Assembly (NCBI RefSeq): GCF_000485595.1
Contig: NW_014577384.1
Span: 696,304-719,734 of the forward strand
Length of the DNA: 23,431 nucleotides
Source: Priapulus caudatus
Lineage: Eukaryota; Priapulida; Priapulimorpha; Priapulimorphida; Priapulidae
Reading direction: 5' to 3'
Part shown: one piece after another, positions 22,701 to 23,431 of the stretch
How the letters are laid out: each line of letters begins with the position of its first letter
How positions within the stretch are numbered: position 1 is the stretch's first letter
Position numbers and translations under genes: made by a program
Notes under the pieces: model-generated
Databases searched by the model: none
What the model saw: the letters and a program-made list of their open reading frames with translations, nothing else
What the model was told of the DNA's origin: nothing

Positions 22701-23350
22701 CTGGCAGAAACCCTGCATTCCAGGCAGGTTGAAGTCTGGGGAATGTTTATGAAAGTATAACAAATCGTAAGTTTAGCTAAGTTTAGCGCCAGTTATTTAA
22801 TCTATAAGTTGATGTCTATCTGAAGGAAATGATGTTTACAATATAAAAGTTCAGTCTCGCGGCTAGTCGCTGCAATATTTTTCCACTGTAGTTATGATTC
22901 ACTGGTCATGCATGGCAGTGACCACCGAGGAGAAGTTGTGGAGAGAGTGTGATGACATTTTCTCATGTACGGTAGTGTAATTTTTTGTCACGTCGGGCAT
23001 ACCAGTGCATCTTTGGGTGGGGGGAGTATAAAGTGTTTATGGCTTTATGGTTGTTGTTCTTTGATCATGTTGATACTAGATGTGAGGAGTCAGGTACAGC
23101 CCCATGAGTAACTCCGTACATTGTTCTGGCGTGCTGGTCTTAGAAAACACAGTTTTCTCTGTGTCTACACATTGCGCATGGACCGTGTGTTTACTTCTCT
23201 GGTTTGCATCGTGAGTGGAAGTGATGACATCCTTTGTGTGATTTCTTAGCATACAAGAAGGAGAAGGAAGATCTGCACCTGACTGGTCTTGAGGCATTCT
23301 CGTTCGACTACAAGGTGGAGTGGCCAGTGTCGCTAATACTTAGTCGCAAG
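1..23350 (+). CDS. TUBGCP2: Gamma-tubulin complex component 2 (GCP2), internal part, 21 exons, partial at both ends
   Basis: GCP2 pairs with GCP3 and two gamma-tubulins to form the small complex that nucleates microtubules at centrosomes and other organising centres. I join 1-47, 331-382, 666-753, 1037-1119, 2187-2277, 2637-2728, 2959-3033, 3768-3843, 4345-4422, 4689-4756, 5624-5668, 13451-13543, 13879-13940, 14925-14967, 15439-15510, 15813-15987, 18214-18364, 19822-19913, 20811-20898, 21851-21924 and 23250-23350. The sum is 1746 nt, 582 codons, with no stop and matching phases throughout. Recognition is by near-ungapped agreement with remembered animal GCP2, for example DEL..NRRGLDPL, LEKWIYKGVIRDPY, EDYNDAYWEQRYTI, MDQADFMVQFMD and GLEAFSFDYKVEW. 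The part seen spans the poorly conserved N-terminal region, the whole GCP N-terminal (grip1) domain and the start of the C-terminal (grip2) domain that contacts gamma-tubulin. The start codon, the first roughly 60 residues and the last roughly 280 are outside. One intron is U12-type, one is GC-AG, and the rest are GT-AG. No paralogous GCP (3 to 6) fits as well. Confidence 0.96.
48..330. repeat. Intron with AT-rich tract and two TATCT(T)ACTCCTGATA motifs
   Basis: The motif TATCTACTCCTGATAT at 110-125 and the variant ATCTTACTCCTGATAA at about 164-179 bracket an AT-rich, partly self-complementary stretch. The same 16-mer forms the arm of the hairpin at 3923-3965 and occurs again at 15380-15395. 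This looks like remnants of one tiny repeat family. Confidence 0.5.
331..382 (+). CDS. TUBGCP2: TUBGCP2 exon b
   Basis: It encodes GLDPLVCLFAKIADSDQ, matching the conserved NLDPLVYLLSKL segment of GCP2. The donor is CAG|gtacag, phase 0. Two in-phase acceptors six bases apart are possible (after 324 and after 330). I chose 331 because joining to exon a then reads NRRGLDPL, with no gap against NTRNLDPL. Use of 325 would add two residues. Confidence 0.88.
666..753 (+). CDS. TUBGCP2: TUBGCP2 exon c
   Basis: It is open in phase 0 between aacag| and CAG|gtaagg, giving TQAFIENHAINRATAAG then SIAVSTDPNPG. The segment falls in the low-complexity, weakly conserved linker of GCP2, so similarity alone is weak. 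The splice sites and the phase match on both sides carry the call. Confidence 0.75.
1037..1119 (+). CDS. TUBGCP2: TUBGCP2 exon d
   Basis: It enters in phase 1 after attcag and ends AAA|gtgaga in phase 0. The product is Ser/Thr-rich and then reads SISKLSAEELVK, matching the A.SKISMQELEEL motif of vertebrate GCP2. Confidence 0.88.
1195..1330 (-). repeat. Retroposon-like dispersed repeat, minus orientation
   Basis: Read on the minus strand it ends ...TGCAATAAAGATTT(AAT)n, a 3' tail like that of LINE/SINE retroposons. The body matches, at roughly 80 percent by eye, the + strand stretch 15247-15360 (shared blocks include CAATAGTGTTGAGCAG and GACAGTCTTTTTCA). Two copies in opposite orientation with different simple-repeat tails support a mobile origin. 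No coding capacity is visible. Confidence 0.6.
1564..1973. mobile_element. Non-autonomous DNA transposon, CAG-GTTCGAAATAAGG ends, 5-bp target duplication
   Basis: The left end is CAGCTGTTCGAAATAAGG. The right end, on the other strand, is CAGTGTTCGAAATAAGGG. It is flanked by ATAAT on both sides (1559-1563 and 1974-1978). The interior has several copies of GCTTGTCC and its complement and no open frame. The CAG termini resemble hAT-type elements, and the class call is an inference. Confidence 0.75.
2187..2277 (+). CDS. TUBGCP2: TUBGCP2 exon e
   Basis: It encodes LKESLHKQLGSGLHV and ends RPQAKK. This continues the EEL.KLRKQLGS coiled segment of GCP2. The acceptor is attcag| and the donor AAAAAAG|gtcagc, phase 1. 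The exon is markedly more GC-rich than its AT-rich intronic surroundings. Confidence 0.88.
2278..2636. other. Intron e-f, nothing recognised
   Basis: Ordinary AT-rich intron. I see no repeats, hairpins or coding signal. Confidence 0.6.
2637..2728 (+). CDS. TUBGCP2: TUBGCP2 exon f
   Basis: It reads NPTIPVEPEWFNRPNLTNDFV, corresponding to the P.WVYERPALIGDF segment just before the grip1 domain. The acceptor is ttacag|, entering in phase 1, and the donor is GAG|gtgagg, phase 0. Confidence 0.9.
2959..3033 (+). CDS. TUBGCP2: TUBGCP2 exon g
   Basis: Exactly 25 codons: ITPIGSLPTSAQE followed by SDLLFCMQ. This matches ALPIGTLP..SQE and VEDLLYVL at the beginning of the conserved GCP N-terminal domain. 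The acceptor is ctcacag| and the donor CAG|gtatga, both phase 0. Confidence 0.93.
3034..3767. other. Intron g-h, nothing recognised
   Basis: AT-rich intron. The only local structure is a 7-bp stem (CTTAACC/GGTTAAG) near 3149-3165. The minus-strand open frame near its right end overlaps exon h and has no recognisable features. Confidence 0.55.
3768..3843 (+). CDS. TUBGCP2: TUBGCP2 exon h
   Basis: It reads GIPGQYVTLDKKSEDSW then TFSVDESL, matching G.DGRYVS and TFLVDPNLDLS. The acceptor is tccag| and the donor TTGG|gtatgt, phase 1. Confidence 0.93.
3923..3965. mobile_element. 43-bp near-perfect palindrome flanked by ATATTAA direct repeats
   Basis: The left arm is CAGGAGTAGATAATAGAAGA, the right arm its exact complement, and the loop is GAA. 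ATATTAA stands immediately outside each end (3916-3922 and 3966-3972), as a target-site duplication would. It lies in intron h-i. It might instead be a chance product of the AT-rich surroundings, but the 20-bp perfect stem makes that unlikely. Confidence 0.65.
4036..4055. repeat. (GAATT)4 microsatellite
   Basis: About four tandem copies of GAATT in intron h-i. The rest of that intron (3973-4344) shows nothing else recognisable. Confidence 0.8.
4345..4422 (+). CDS. TUBGCP2: TUBGCP2 exon i
   Basis: It reads DISLKVLTKRILPLCSNF then STVARFIE, which fits L.IRELVHRILP.A..YS.VTRFIEE. It enters in phase 1 after tttgcag and leaves in phase 1 at GAAT|gtaagt. Confidence 0.94.
4689..4756 (+). CDS. TUBGCP2: TUBGCP2 exon j
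   Basis: It reads SKSVFVCGMVNHALCAAMR then EVIK, matching the highly conserved G.VNHAL..AMR.L.K helix. The acceptor is tttgtag| and the donor ATCAAG|gtattt, phase 0. A transposon of about 370 bp begins only 24 bases past the donor. Confidence 0.94.
4781..5153. mobile_element. Non-autonomous DNA transposon, CAGGGC(A/G)CGAAATT ends, 5-bp target duplication
   Basis: The left end is CAGGGCACGAAATTCAG. The right end on the other strand is CAGGGCGCGAAATTAGC. CAATG flanks both sides (4776-4780 and 5154-5158). The left interior has tandem ACCAGCCCTCACAAATTTT. These terminal sequences are of a type common in invertebrate genomes. It sits just inside the intron following exon j, whose donor it does not disturb. 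The remaining intron to 5623 shows nothing else. Confidence 0.78.
5624..5668 (+). CDS. TUBGCP2: TUBGCP2 exon k (45 nt micro-like exon)
   Basis: Fifteen codons, NYFVNICQLEHQLKL, correspond to HLILVSQLEQLHRQ. The acceptor is tattttag| and the donor CTG|gtaggt, both phase 0. It is followed by the largest intron as assembled (7.8 kb), which contains the duplicated segment and the gap. Confidence 0.9.
5690..6123. repeat. 29-bp minisatellite, block 1
   Basis: About 15 copies of a unit of the form CATAACTAACAATAG plus CATACATGTATGTA. The second half holds the 12-bp palindrome CATACATGTATG. Units differ by point changes (gTGCAT/gTACAT, AACAAT/AACATT). The block starts 22 bases after the exon k donor. 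Confidence 0.92.
6124..6709. mobile_element. Insertion interrupting the minisatellite, containing a fold-back unit
   Basis: About 586 bp break the array between TTAG and TAGCATAC. Inside, 6562-6605 and 6659-6702 are inverted copies (TTGGGGGCACTATG and complement, with ATTAATGC outside), giving a hairpin of about 44-bp arms around a 53-base loop. The element ends and a target duplication could not be fixed. The left part (6124-6561) has no recognised content. Confidence 0.5.
6710..6769. repeat. 29-bp minisatellite, block 2 (two units)
   Basis: Two units of the same repeat are stranded between two insertions, showing that both insertions entered a pre-existing array. Confidence 0.85.
6770..7286. 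mobile_element. Insertion in minisatellite with tRNA-like head (possible SINE)
   Basis: The insert begins with a tRNA-like stretch (6789-6869): acceptor-like GGCTCCG pairs with CGGCGCC with one mismatch, GCTA/TAGC form a D-like stem, and GGTTCGATCC matches a pol III B box. A body of about 400 bp follows without an open reading frame of note. No poly-A tail or clear target duplication is visible. A sequence starting TGTAACGAGG just after the tRNA-like part could alternatively be an LTR edge. Confidence 0.4.
7287..8392. repeat. 29-bp minisatellite, block 3 (main array)
   Basis: About 37 tandem units. The first few are clean. From about 7435 onward single-base insertions and deletions become frequent (for example CATAACATG, TTAGCATAC, GTTACATAA). 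This looks like lower-accuracy sequence rather than normal repeat divergence. Confidence 0.9.
8393..8584. mobile_element. Fold-back element 1 with TTAGGG in the loop, 9-bp target duplication
   Basis: The arms begin GCTCATAGGGTCTATGTCCC and, from the other side, GCTGAGAAGGTCTATGTCCC, pairing through CAGGGTACTGCCGGAACGTA. The loop contains GGTTAGGGTTAGGG and AGTAGGCGTAGGCGAC. ATAACTAAC flanks both ends (8384-8392 and 8585-8593). The 9-bp duplication and long terminal repeats suggest a Mutator-like (MULE) MITE. No transposase is encoded. Confidence 0.8.
8585..8872. repeat. 29-bp minisatellite, block 4
   Basis: Further units resume directly after the fold-back element and end at ACATAACTACTTG. 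Some units are truncated (GTATCTAACAATAG). Confidence 0.88.
9058..9190. repeat. (GT)n / (GTGTGC)n microsatellite
   Basis: Tandem GTGTGC and GT units. A shorter version lies in copy B at 13119-13215. Confidence 0.92.
9286..9489. mobile_element. Fold-back element 2 with TTAGGG in the loop, absent from copy B
   Basis: The ends GCAGATAAGCGTCTATGTCC and, reversed, GCTCGTAGGGTCTATTCTCC resemble element 1 over about 20 bases. The inner arms (TTTGACCTCGCTCG and complement) are different but pair with each other. The loop has TA repeats and eight or so TTAGGG-like units. TGTAGTTGG follows the right end, TTAGTTGG (one base lost) precedes the left end. Copy B has an undisturbed ...GCATGTAGTTGGAG at 13303-13316. 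Confidence 0.82.
9641..9737 (+). pseudogene. TUBGCP2: Duplicate of TUBGCP2 exon l with frame-breaking indels (copy A)
   Basis: It is the same exon as 13451-13543 with at least five single-base differences in length (GCTGTTGG for GCTGTGG, CGTGGCAG for CGTGCAG, CCTGCTCAG for CCTGCCTCAG, GGCCATGC for GGCCTGC). Flanking splice signals including the GC donor are intact. Either a decayed duplicate exon or, more likely, the same exon read inaccurately. Confidence 0.85.
10073..10130 (+). pseudogene. TUBGCP2: Duplicate of TUBGCP2 exon m with frame-breaking indels (copy A)
   Basis: It matches 13879-13940 but lacks single bases (GTCAAGTAAAGTGG for GTCAATGTAAAGGTGG, AGTTGAACG for AGTTGGAACG). Acceptor and donor remain. 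The interpretation is the same as for the neighbouring duplicate exon. Confidence 0.85.
10261..10860. repeat. About 155-bp tandem repeat, four diverged units
   Basis: Units run from CCAATATGGCCGC-like starts through TATCTTGGGTTCTAAAT, GGCGCTGAAATTTGGTAC and TTGATTTGACATG to CATATGGCAGCCAT. They recur near 10267, 10427, 10582 and 10742. Absent from copy B. It directly precedes a transposon-protein relic, so it may be that element's terminal region. Confidence 0.7.
10861..11770 (-). pseudogene. Broken transposon-associated Cys-rich protein, minus strand
   Basis: The minus strand reads, across frameshifts, HATDT...VVVLAIAMGKRYGT (about 11690-11610), LRKHSTNKGV (about 11260), AGHIWGQ (about 11200), LPSPADWDG (about 11155) and DDGWRSILNN, then a C-terminal cysteine cluster KCKCKKRCAGNCKC...LPC (about 11055-10990). 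I recognise this order (a D-T-D motif, A.HIWGQ, LP.P..WGW, then C.C..C....C.C) from repetitive proteins widespread in cnidarian, mollusc and hydrozoan genomes. I cannot name the superfamily safely. Several single-base frameshifts make it non-functional as written. Confidence 0.55.
11952..11976. other. Assembly gap, 25 N
   Basis: A run of exactly 25 undetermined bases, probably a placeholder length. Sequence on both sides is unusually rich in small indels. Confidence 0.99.
12260..12303. repeat. Poly-C run, about 44 bases
   Basis: An uninterrupted C homopolymer inside the noisy minisatellite. Probably a sequencing or gap-filling artefact. Confidence 0.9.
12451..12648. mobile_element. Copy B counterpart of fold-back element 1
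   Basis: The same insertion at the same place in the minisatellite as 8393-8584: CATAGGTCTATGTCCC at the left, GACATAGACCTTCTCAGC at the right, flanked by ATAACTAAC and ACAACTAAC. The telomere-like core is blurred by indels. Its presence in both copies means it predates their separation. Confidence 0.75.
13451..13543 (+). CDS. TUBGCP2: TUBGCP2 exon l (clean copy), ending in a GC donor
   Basis: Exactly 31 codons containing LTLHKLWFFVQPASEVM and ACIATAINK, matching LSLQKLWFYIQPAM...LASLATSVDK. The 5' splice site is AAG|gcaagt. Reading through it meets TGA after two codons, so a GC-AG intron is required. An older or noisier copy of this exon sits at 9641-9737. Confidence 0.93.
13544..13878 (+). 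other. GC-AG intron between exons l and m
   Basis: The donor AAG|gcaagt keeps a near-perfect U1 match apart from the C at position +2, the usual signature of real GC introns. The duplicate copy at 9738-10072 has the same GC donor, so it is not a base error. Confidence 0.88.
13879..13940 (+). CDS. TUBGCP2: TUBGCP2 exon m (clean copy)
   Basis: It reads GQCKGGAVLSLLHERTVGT, matching GECLGGSTLSLLHDRS. The acceptor is gttttag| and the donor ACCGG|gtaaac, phase 2. The copy at 10073-10130 carries single-base deletions that break this frame. Confidence 0.93.
14222..14387. mobile_element. Fold-back element 3 with TTAGGG in the loop, 9-bp target duplication
   Basis: The ends are GCACGAAGGGTCGTTGTC and, reversed, GCTAAAGGGGTCGTTGTC. 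Arms pair through GTACCCGAGGT. The loop GGTTAGGGTTAGG...AGTAGGCGTAGGCGAC is nearly that of element 1 although the outer arms differ. TATACTAAC flanks both ends exactly (14213-14221 and 14388-14396). The rest of this intron is unremarkable apart from short TA-rich runs near 14805-14840. Confidence 0.85.
14925..14967 (+). CDS. TUBGCP2: TUBGCP2 exon n (43 nt)
   Basis: A short exon encoding DPRTQELCTFLAQS. With the codon split across the previous junction it reads G-DPRTQELC, matching GDSQAQELCLYLT. The acceptor is actttag| and the donor TCG|gtaagt, phase 0. Confidence 0.92.
15247..15378 (+). repeat. Retroposon-like dispersed repeat, plus orientation
   Basis: This is the inverse partner of the repeat at 1195-1330. 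It ends GCATGCAAAAAAGATTT followed by (TA)n and then the motif TTATCTACTCCTG. Seen directly: about 110 alignable bases with several small gaps. Confidence 0.6.
15439..15510 (+). CDS. TUBGCP2: TUBGCP2 exon o
   Basis: Twenty-four codons containing YFDMLEKWIYKGVIRDPY, one of the most conserved GCP segments. The acceptor is tttgcag| and the donor GACGAG|gtaata. The open frame runs on for about 200 bases past the donor but loses all similarity there. Confidence 0.96.
15813..15987 (+). CDS. TUBGCP2: TUBGCP2 exon p (largest exon)
   Basis: It encodes FAVEEHESVQREKL, then EDYNDAYWEQRYTI, then LLNTGKYLNVVRQC. This is the core of the grip1 domain, with the GKYLNV.R.CG signature shared across GCPs. The acceptor is ccacctag| and the donor CAATGTG|gtaggt, phase 1. 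The donor is the first unit of a downstream 19-bp minisatellite. Confidence 0.97.
15988..16145. repeat. 19-bp minisatellite seeded by the exon p donor, block 1
   Basis: Units of GTAGGTAGGGTGCAGTGTG begin at the splice donor itself: exon end CAATGTG|GTAGGTGG is followed by CAGTGTG GTAGGTAGG and so on. Nearly every unit repeats a donor-like GTG|GTAGGT. Confidence 0.9.
16146..16689. other. Intron segment with small inverted CTGGTCC motifs, otherwise unrecognised
   Basis: CACTGGTC and GGACCAGTG occur several times in both orientations at 16168-16238. Beyond a poly-G run near 16289-16299 I see nothing. Together with the next transposon it splits the minisatellite in two. Confidence 0.5.
16690..17441. 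mobile_element. Probable DNA transposon with AGGCCA...GCCCTCACC terminal inverted repeats
   Basis: The left end reads AGGCCACAATTAAACAA, then TTTGCCCTCACCCGACC. The right end on the other strand reads AGGCCATAATAAAAATG, then TTTGCCCTCACCTGACC, about 45 bp of imperfect inverted repeat. No transposase is visible and no target duplication was established. Confidence 0.6.
17575..17962. repeat. 19-bp minisatellite seeded by the exon p donor, block 2
   Basis: About 20 further copies of the unit, with variants GTAGGCAGGGTGGAGT and TCTAGTAGGTAGG. It has the same repeat and orientation as block 1, from which it is separated by about 1.4 kb of inserted sequence. Confidence 0.92.
18214..18364 (+). CDS. 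TUBGCP2: TUBGCP2 exon q
   Basis: The product contains AQEIVYTMQEREYTVQIEKA, NFASKMLLDLL and KDLIGRLR. It matches AKEIIYTLKER.YVEQIEKAFNYASK.LLDFL. The acceptor is ttttgtag| and the donor CTTAG|gtaata, phase 2. Confidence 0.97.
18365..18885. other. Intron segment, nothing recognised
   Basis: AT-rich sequence after exon q without repeats or coding signal that I can support. Confidence 0.55.
18882..19152. mobile_element. Possible fourth telomere-core element, weakly supported
   Basis: CTGCCGAGTAT at about 18885 and its complement ATACTCGGCAG at about 19135 bound a segment with (CCCTAA)4 at 19041-19065. The inner arms do not pair well and I found no target duplication, so membership in the fold-back family is uncertain. 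Confidence 0.4.
19564..19600. other. Hairpin, AAGAGTATAT..GGGAG arms
   Basis: AAGAGTATATAATGGGAG faces CTCCCATATATACTCTT across a two-base loop, with one bulged base. No direct repeats flank it. The surrounding 19153-19714 has nothing else recognised except a small TTTAGGCA/TGCCTAAA hairpin near 19428-19445. Confidence 0.6.
19715..19821. repeat. CTG trinucleotide repeat between duplicated 20-mers, abutting an acceptor
   Basis: ATGTGTTTGTACACTACTAC (19715-19734) recurs with one change at 19800-19819, where it forms the acceptor region of exon r. Between them is a tract of about 15 CTG units grading into CTA. On the minus strand it reads as poly-Ser, which I do not regard as coding. Confidence 0.85.
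19822..19913 (+). CDS. TUBGCP2: TUBGCP2 exon r, ending at a U12-type donor
   Basis: It encodes SVKHYFFMDQADFMVQFMD then AELELTKNIY, matching the conserved RS.KRYFLMDQGDFF.HFMD linker leading into the C-terminal domain. It ends TATG|atatcctttt. No GT donor in the area keeps the alignment: read-through gives a stop soon after unrelated residues. The AT donor rejoins VEDITPPRL-like sequence perfectly in the next exon. Confidence 0.94.
19914..20810 (+). other. U12-type (minor spliceosome) AT-AC intron
   Basis: The 5' splice site ATATCCTTTT matches the U12 consensus exactly. TTCCTTAACC at 20788-20797 matches the U12 branch-site consensus. The intron ends in AC 15 bases past the second branch-region A. 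There is no long pyrimidine tract between branch site and 3' end, as expected for this class. The flanking exons join in frame only with these borders. 588 of the 897 bases are a transposon insertion. Confidence 0.93.
20164..20751. mobile_element. TTAA-flanked DNA transposon (Kolobok/piggyBac-like) inside the U12 intron
   Basis: The left end is AGGAACAGTAGCCTCTAGG. The right end on the other strand is AGGGACAGTAGCCTCTAGG. TTAA lies directly outside both (20160-20163 and 20752-20755). No transposase. TTAA duplication with AGGG-type ends fits Kolobok better than piggyBac, but this is inference. Confidence 0.8.
20811..20898 (+). CDS. TUBGCP2: TUBGCP2 exon s, entered from the U12-type intron
   Basis: It reads TPTRLESLLELAVRTS then DPYKDDLR, matching TPPRLEALLELALRMS and DPFKDDLK. 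There is no AG near the 5' edge. The intron ends ctccac| and the split codon G|AT gives YDVTPT. The donor is CTCAG|gtgaga, phase 2, and is the first unit of a 61-bp tandem repeat. Confidence 0.94.
20885..21105. repeat. 61-bp tandem repeat containing the exon s splice donor, four units
   Basis: The exon end AAGGATGACCTCAG|GTGAG and 40-odd intronic bases are repeated with donors at 20899, 20960, 21021 and 21082, exactly 61 bases apart. Units share ATTGTCACCATGATGCATAA. The first is the genuine exon boundary; the rest are decoys. Confidence 0.93.
21115..21154. mobile_element. 40-bp palindrome flanked by 9-bp direct repeats
   Basis: AGAGGTGAATAACGAC faces GTCATTATTCACCTCT (one mismatch) around an 8-base centre. 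GCTACTACC stands immediately on both sides (21106-21114 and 21155-21163). This looks like a minimal fold-back insertion with a 9-bp target duplication. Confidence 0.72.
21209..21350. repeat. 72-bp tandem duplication
   Basis: Two nearly identical units (CTTTGGTCGGTAGAGTTGGG then CAGCCAGGAGGACTCTCACC) differ only in the G and T run lengths. The remainder of the intron to 21850 has nothing recognised. Confidence 0.92.
21851..21924 (+). CDS. TUBGCP2: TUBGCP2 exon t
   Basis: It reads VELLPYDLITMLFRVISI then ETEQEK, matching IDLMPHDLITQLLRVLAIETKQEK. The acceptor is tgtttcag| and the donor AAAG|gtatgt, phase 1. Confidence 0.96.
22031..22715. mobile_element. Probable DNA transposon, CAGGGTTTC(C/T)GCCAG ends, hosting a nested element
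   Basis: The left end is CAGGGTTTCCGCCAG. The right end on the other strand is CAGGGTTTCTGCCAG. Flanks are CATCC and CATTC, a near 5-bp duplication. The interior is largely another repeat (22126-22575). Plus-strand open frames inside are not recognisable proteins. Confidence 0.65.
22126..22575. mobile_element. Nested CTCCGCCAAGG repeat with 88-bp internal triplication
   Basis: CTCCGCCAAGG at the left and CCTTGGCGGAG at the right bracket a body containing AAAGTTATGGACGGATT and TTTTGGTGGTGATCCGGATC. I recognise these from a repeat common in marine invertebrates. The segment with GTGATCCGGATCC plus (TTAA)n repeats three times at 88-bp spacing (22301, 22389, 22477). Confidence 0.72.
22716..23249. 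other. Intron segment, nothing recognised
   Basis: Unique-looking intron sequence up to the acceptor of the last exon. The minus-strand open frame overlapping the exon is its shadow. Confidence 0.6.
23250..23350 (+). CDS. TUBGCP2: TUBGCP2 exon u (last exon in window)
   Basis: It reads AYKKEKEDLHL and then GLEAFSFDYKVEWPVSLI. This matches LSGLEAFSFDYIVKWPLSLIINRK of the C-terminal domain. The acceptor is tttcttag| and the donor CGCAAG|gtatgt, phase 0. A CT microsatellite starts 20 bases downstream and runs off the window. Confidence 0.96.
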
Positions 23351-23364
23351 GTATGTCTTTTTTG

Positions 23365-23368
<4 letters not shown>

Positions 23369-23431
<63 letters not shown>
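23369..23431. repeat. (CT)n microsatellite running off the window
   Basis: Thirty or more CT units begin about 20 bases after the donor of the last exon. Confidence 0.97.

Overview
This is eukaryotic, almost certainly animal, genomic DNA. One gene on the + strand explains the coding content of the whole window: the middle part of gamma-tubulin complex component 2 (GCP2/TUBGCP2). I reconstruct 21 exons, 1746 nt or 582 codons, with every intron phase consistent. They run from about residue 60 of a normal GCP2 to the start of the C-terminal gamma-tubulin-binding domain. The first exons lie left of the window and the last exons right of it. The short exons, long AT-rich introns, TTAGGG-type tracts and dense small non-autonomous DNA transposons suit an invertebrate, probably marine. 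I cannot fix the phylum.

Layout: exons 1-11 lie at 1-5668, with introns carrying a retroposon-like tail and two short transposons with CAG-type ends. Positions 5680-13450 are one long intron dominated by a 29-bp minisatellite interrupted by several insertions. It also contains a degraded second copy of exons 12 and 13, a transposon-protein relic, a 25-N gap and obviously noisy sequence. The clean exons 12 and 13 follow at 13451-13940. The two halves look like one locus represented twice, probably an assembly or gap-filling artefact or two haplotypes joined, rather than two functional exon sets. Exons 14-21 occupy 14925-23350, and their introns hold minisatellites and further transposons.

The most interesting points are four. 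(1) The intron after exon 18 is a textbook U12-type AT-AC intron (5' ATATCCTTTT, branch site TTCCTTAACC, 3' AC) that also hosts a TTAA-flanked transposon ending 36 nt before the branch motif. (2) A set of fold-back elements of about 170-200 bp has matching arms, 9-bp target duplications and telomere-like TTAGGG repeats in the loop. One of them is present in one duplicate copy and absent from the other. (3) Two unrelated splice donors (exons 16 and 19) are each the first unit of a tandem minisatellite, giving arrays of decoy 5' splice sites. (4) Two 40-43 bp near-perfect palindromes are each flanked by short target-site-like direct repeats.

The protein is a core subunit of the gamma-tubulin small complex, which with GCP3 and gamma-tubulin nucleates microtubules. 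No second gene, RNA gene or operon-like arrangement was found.
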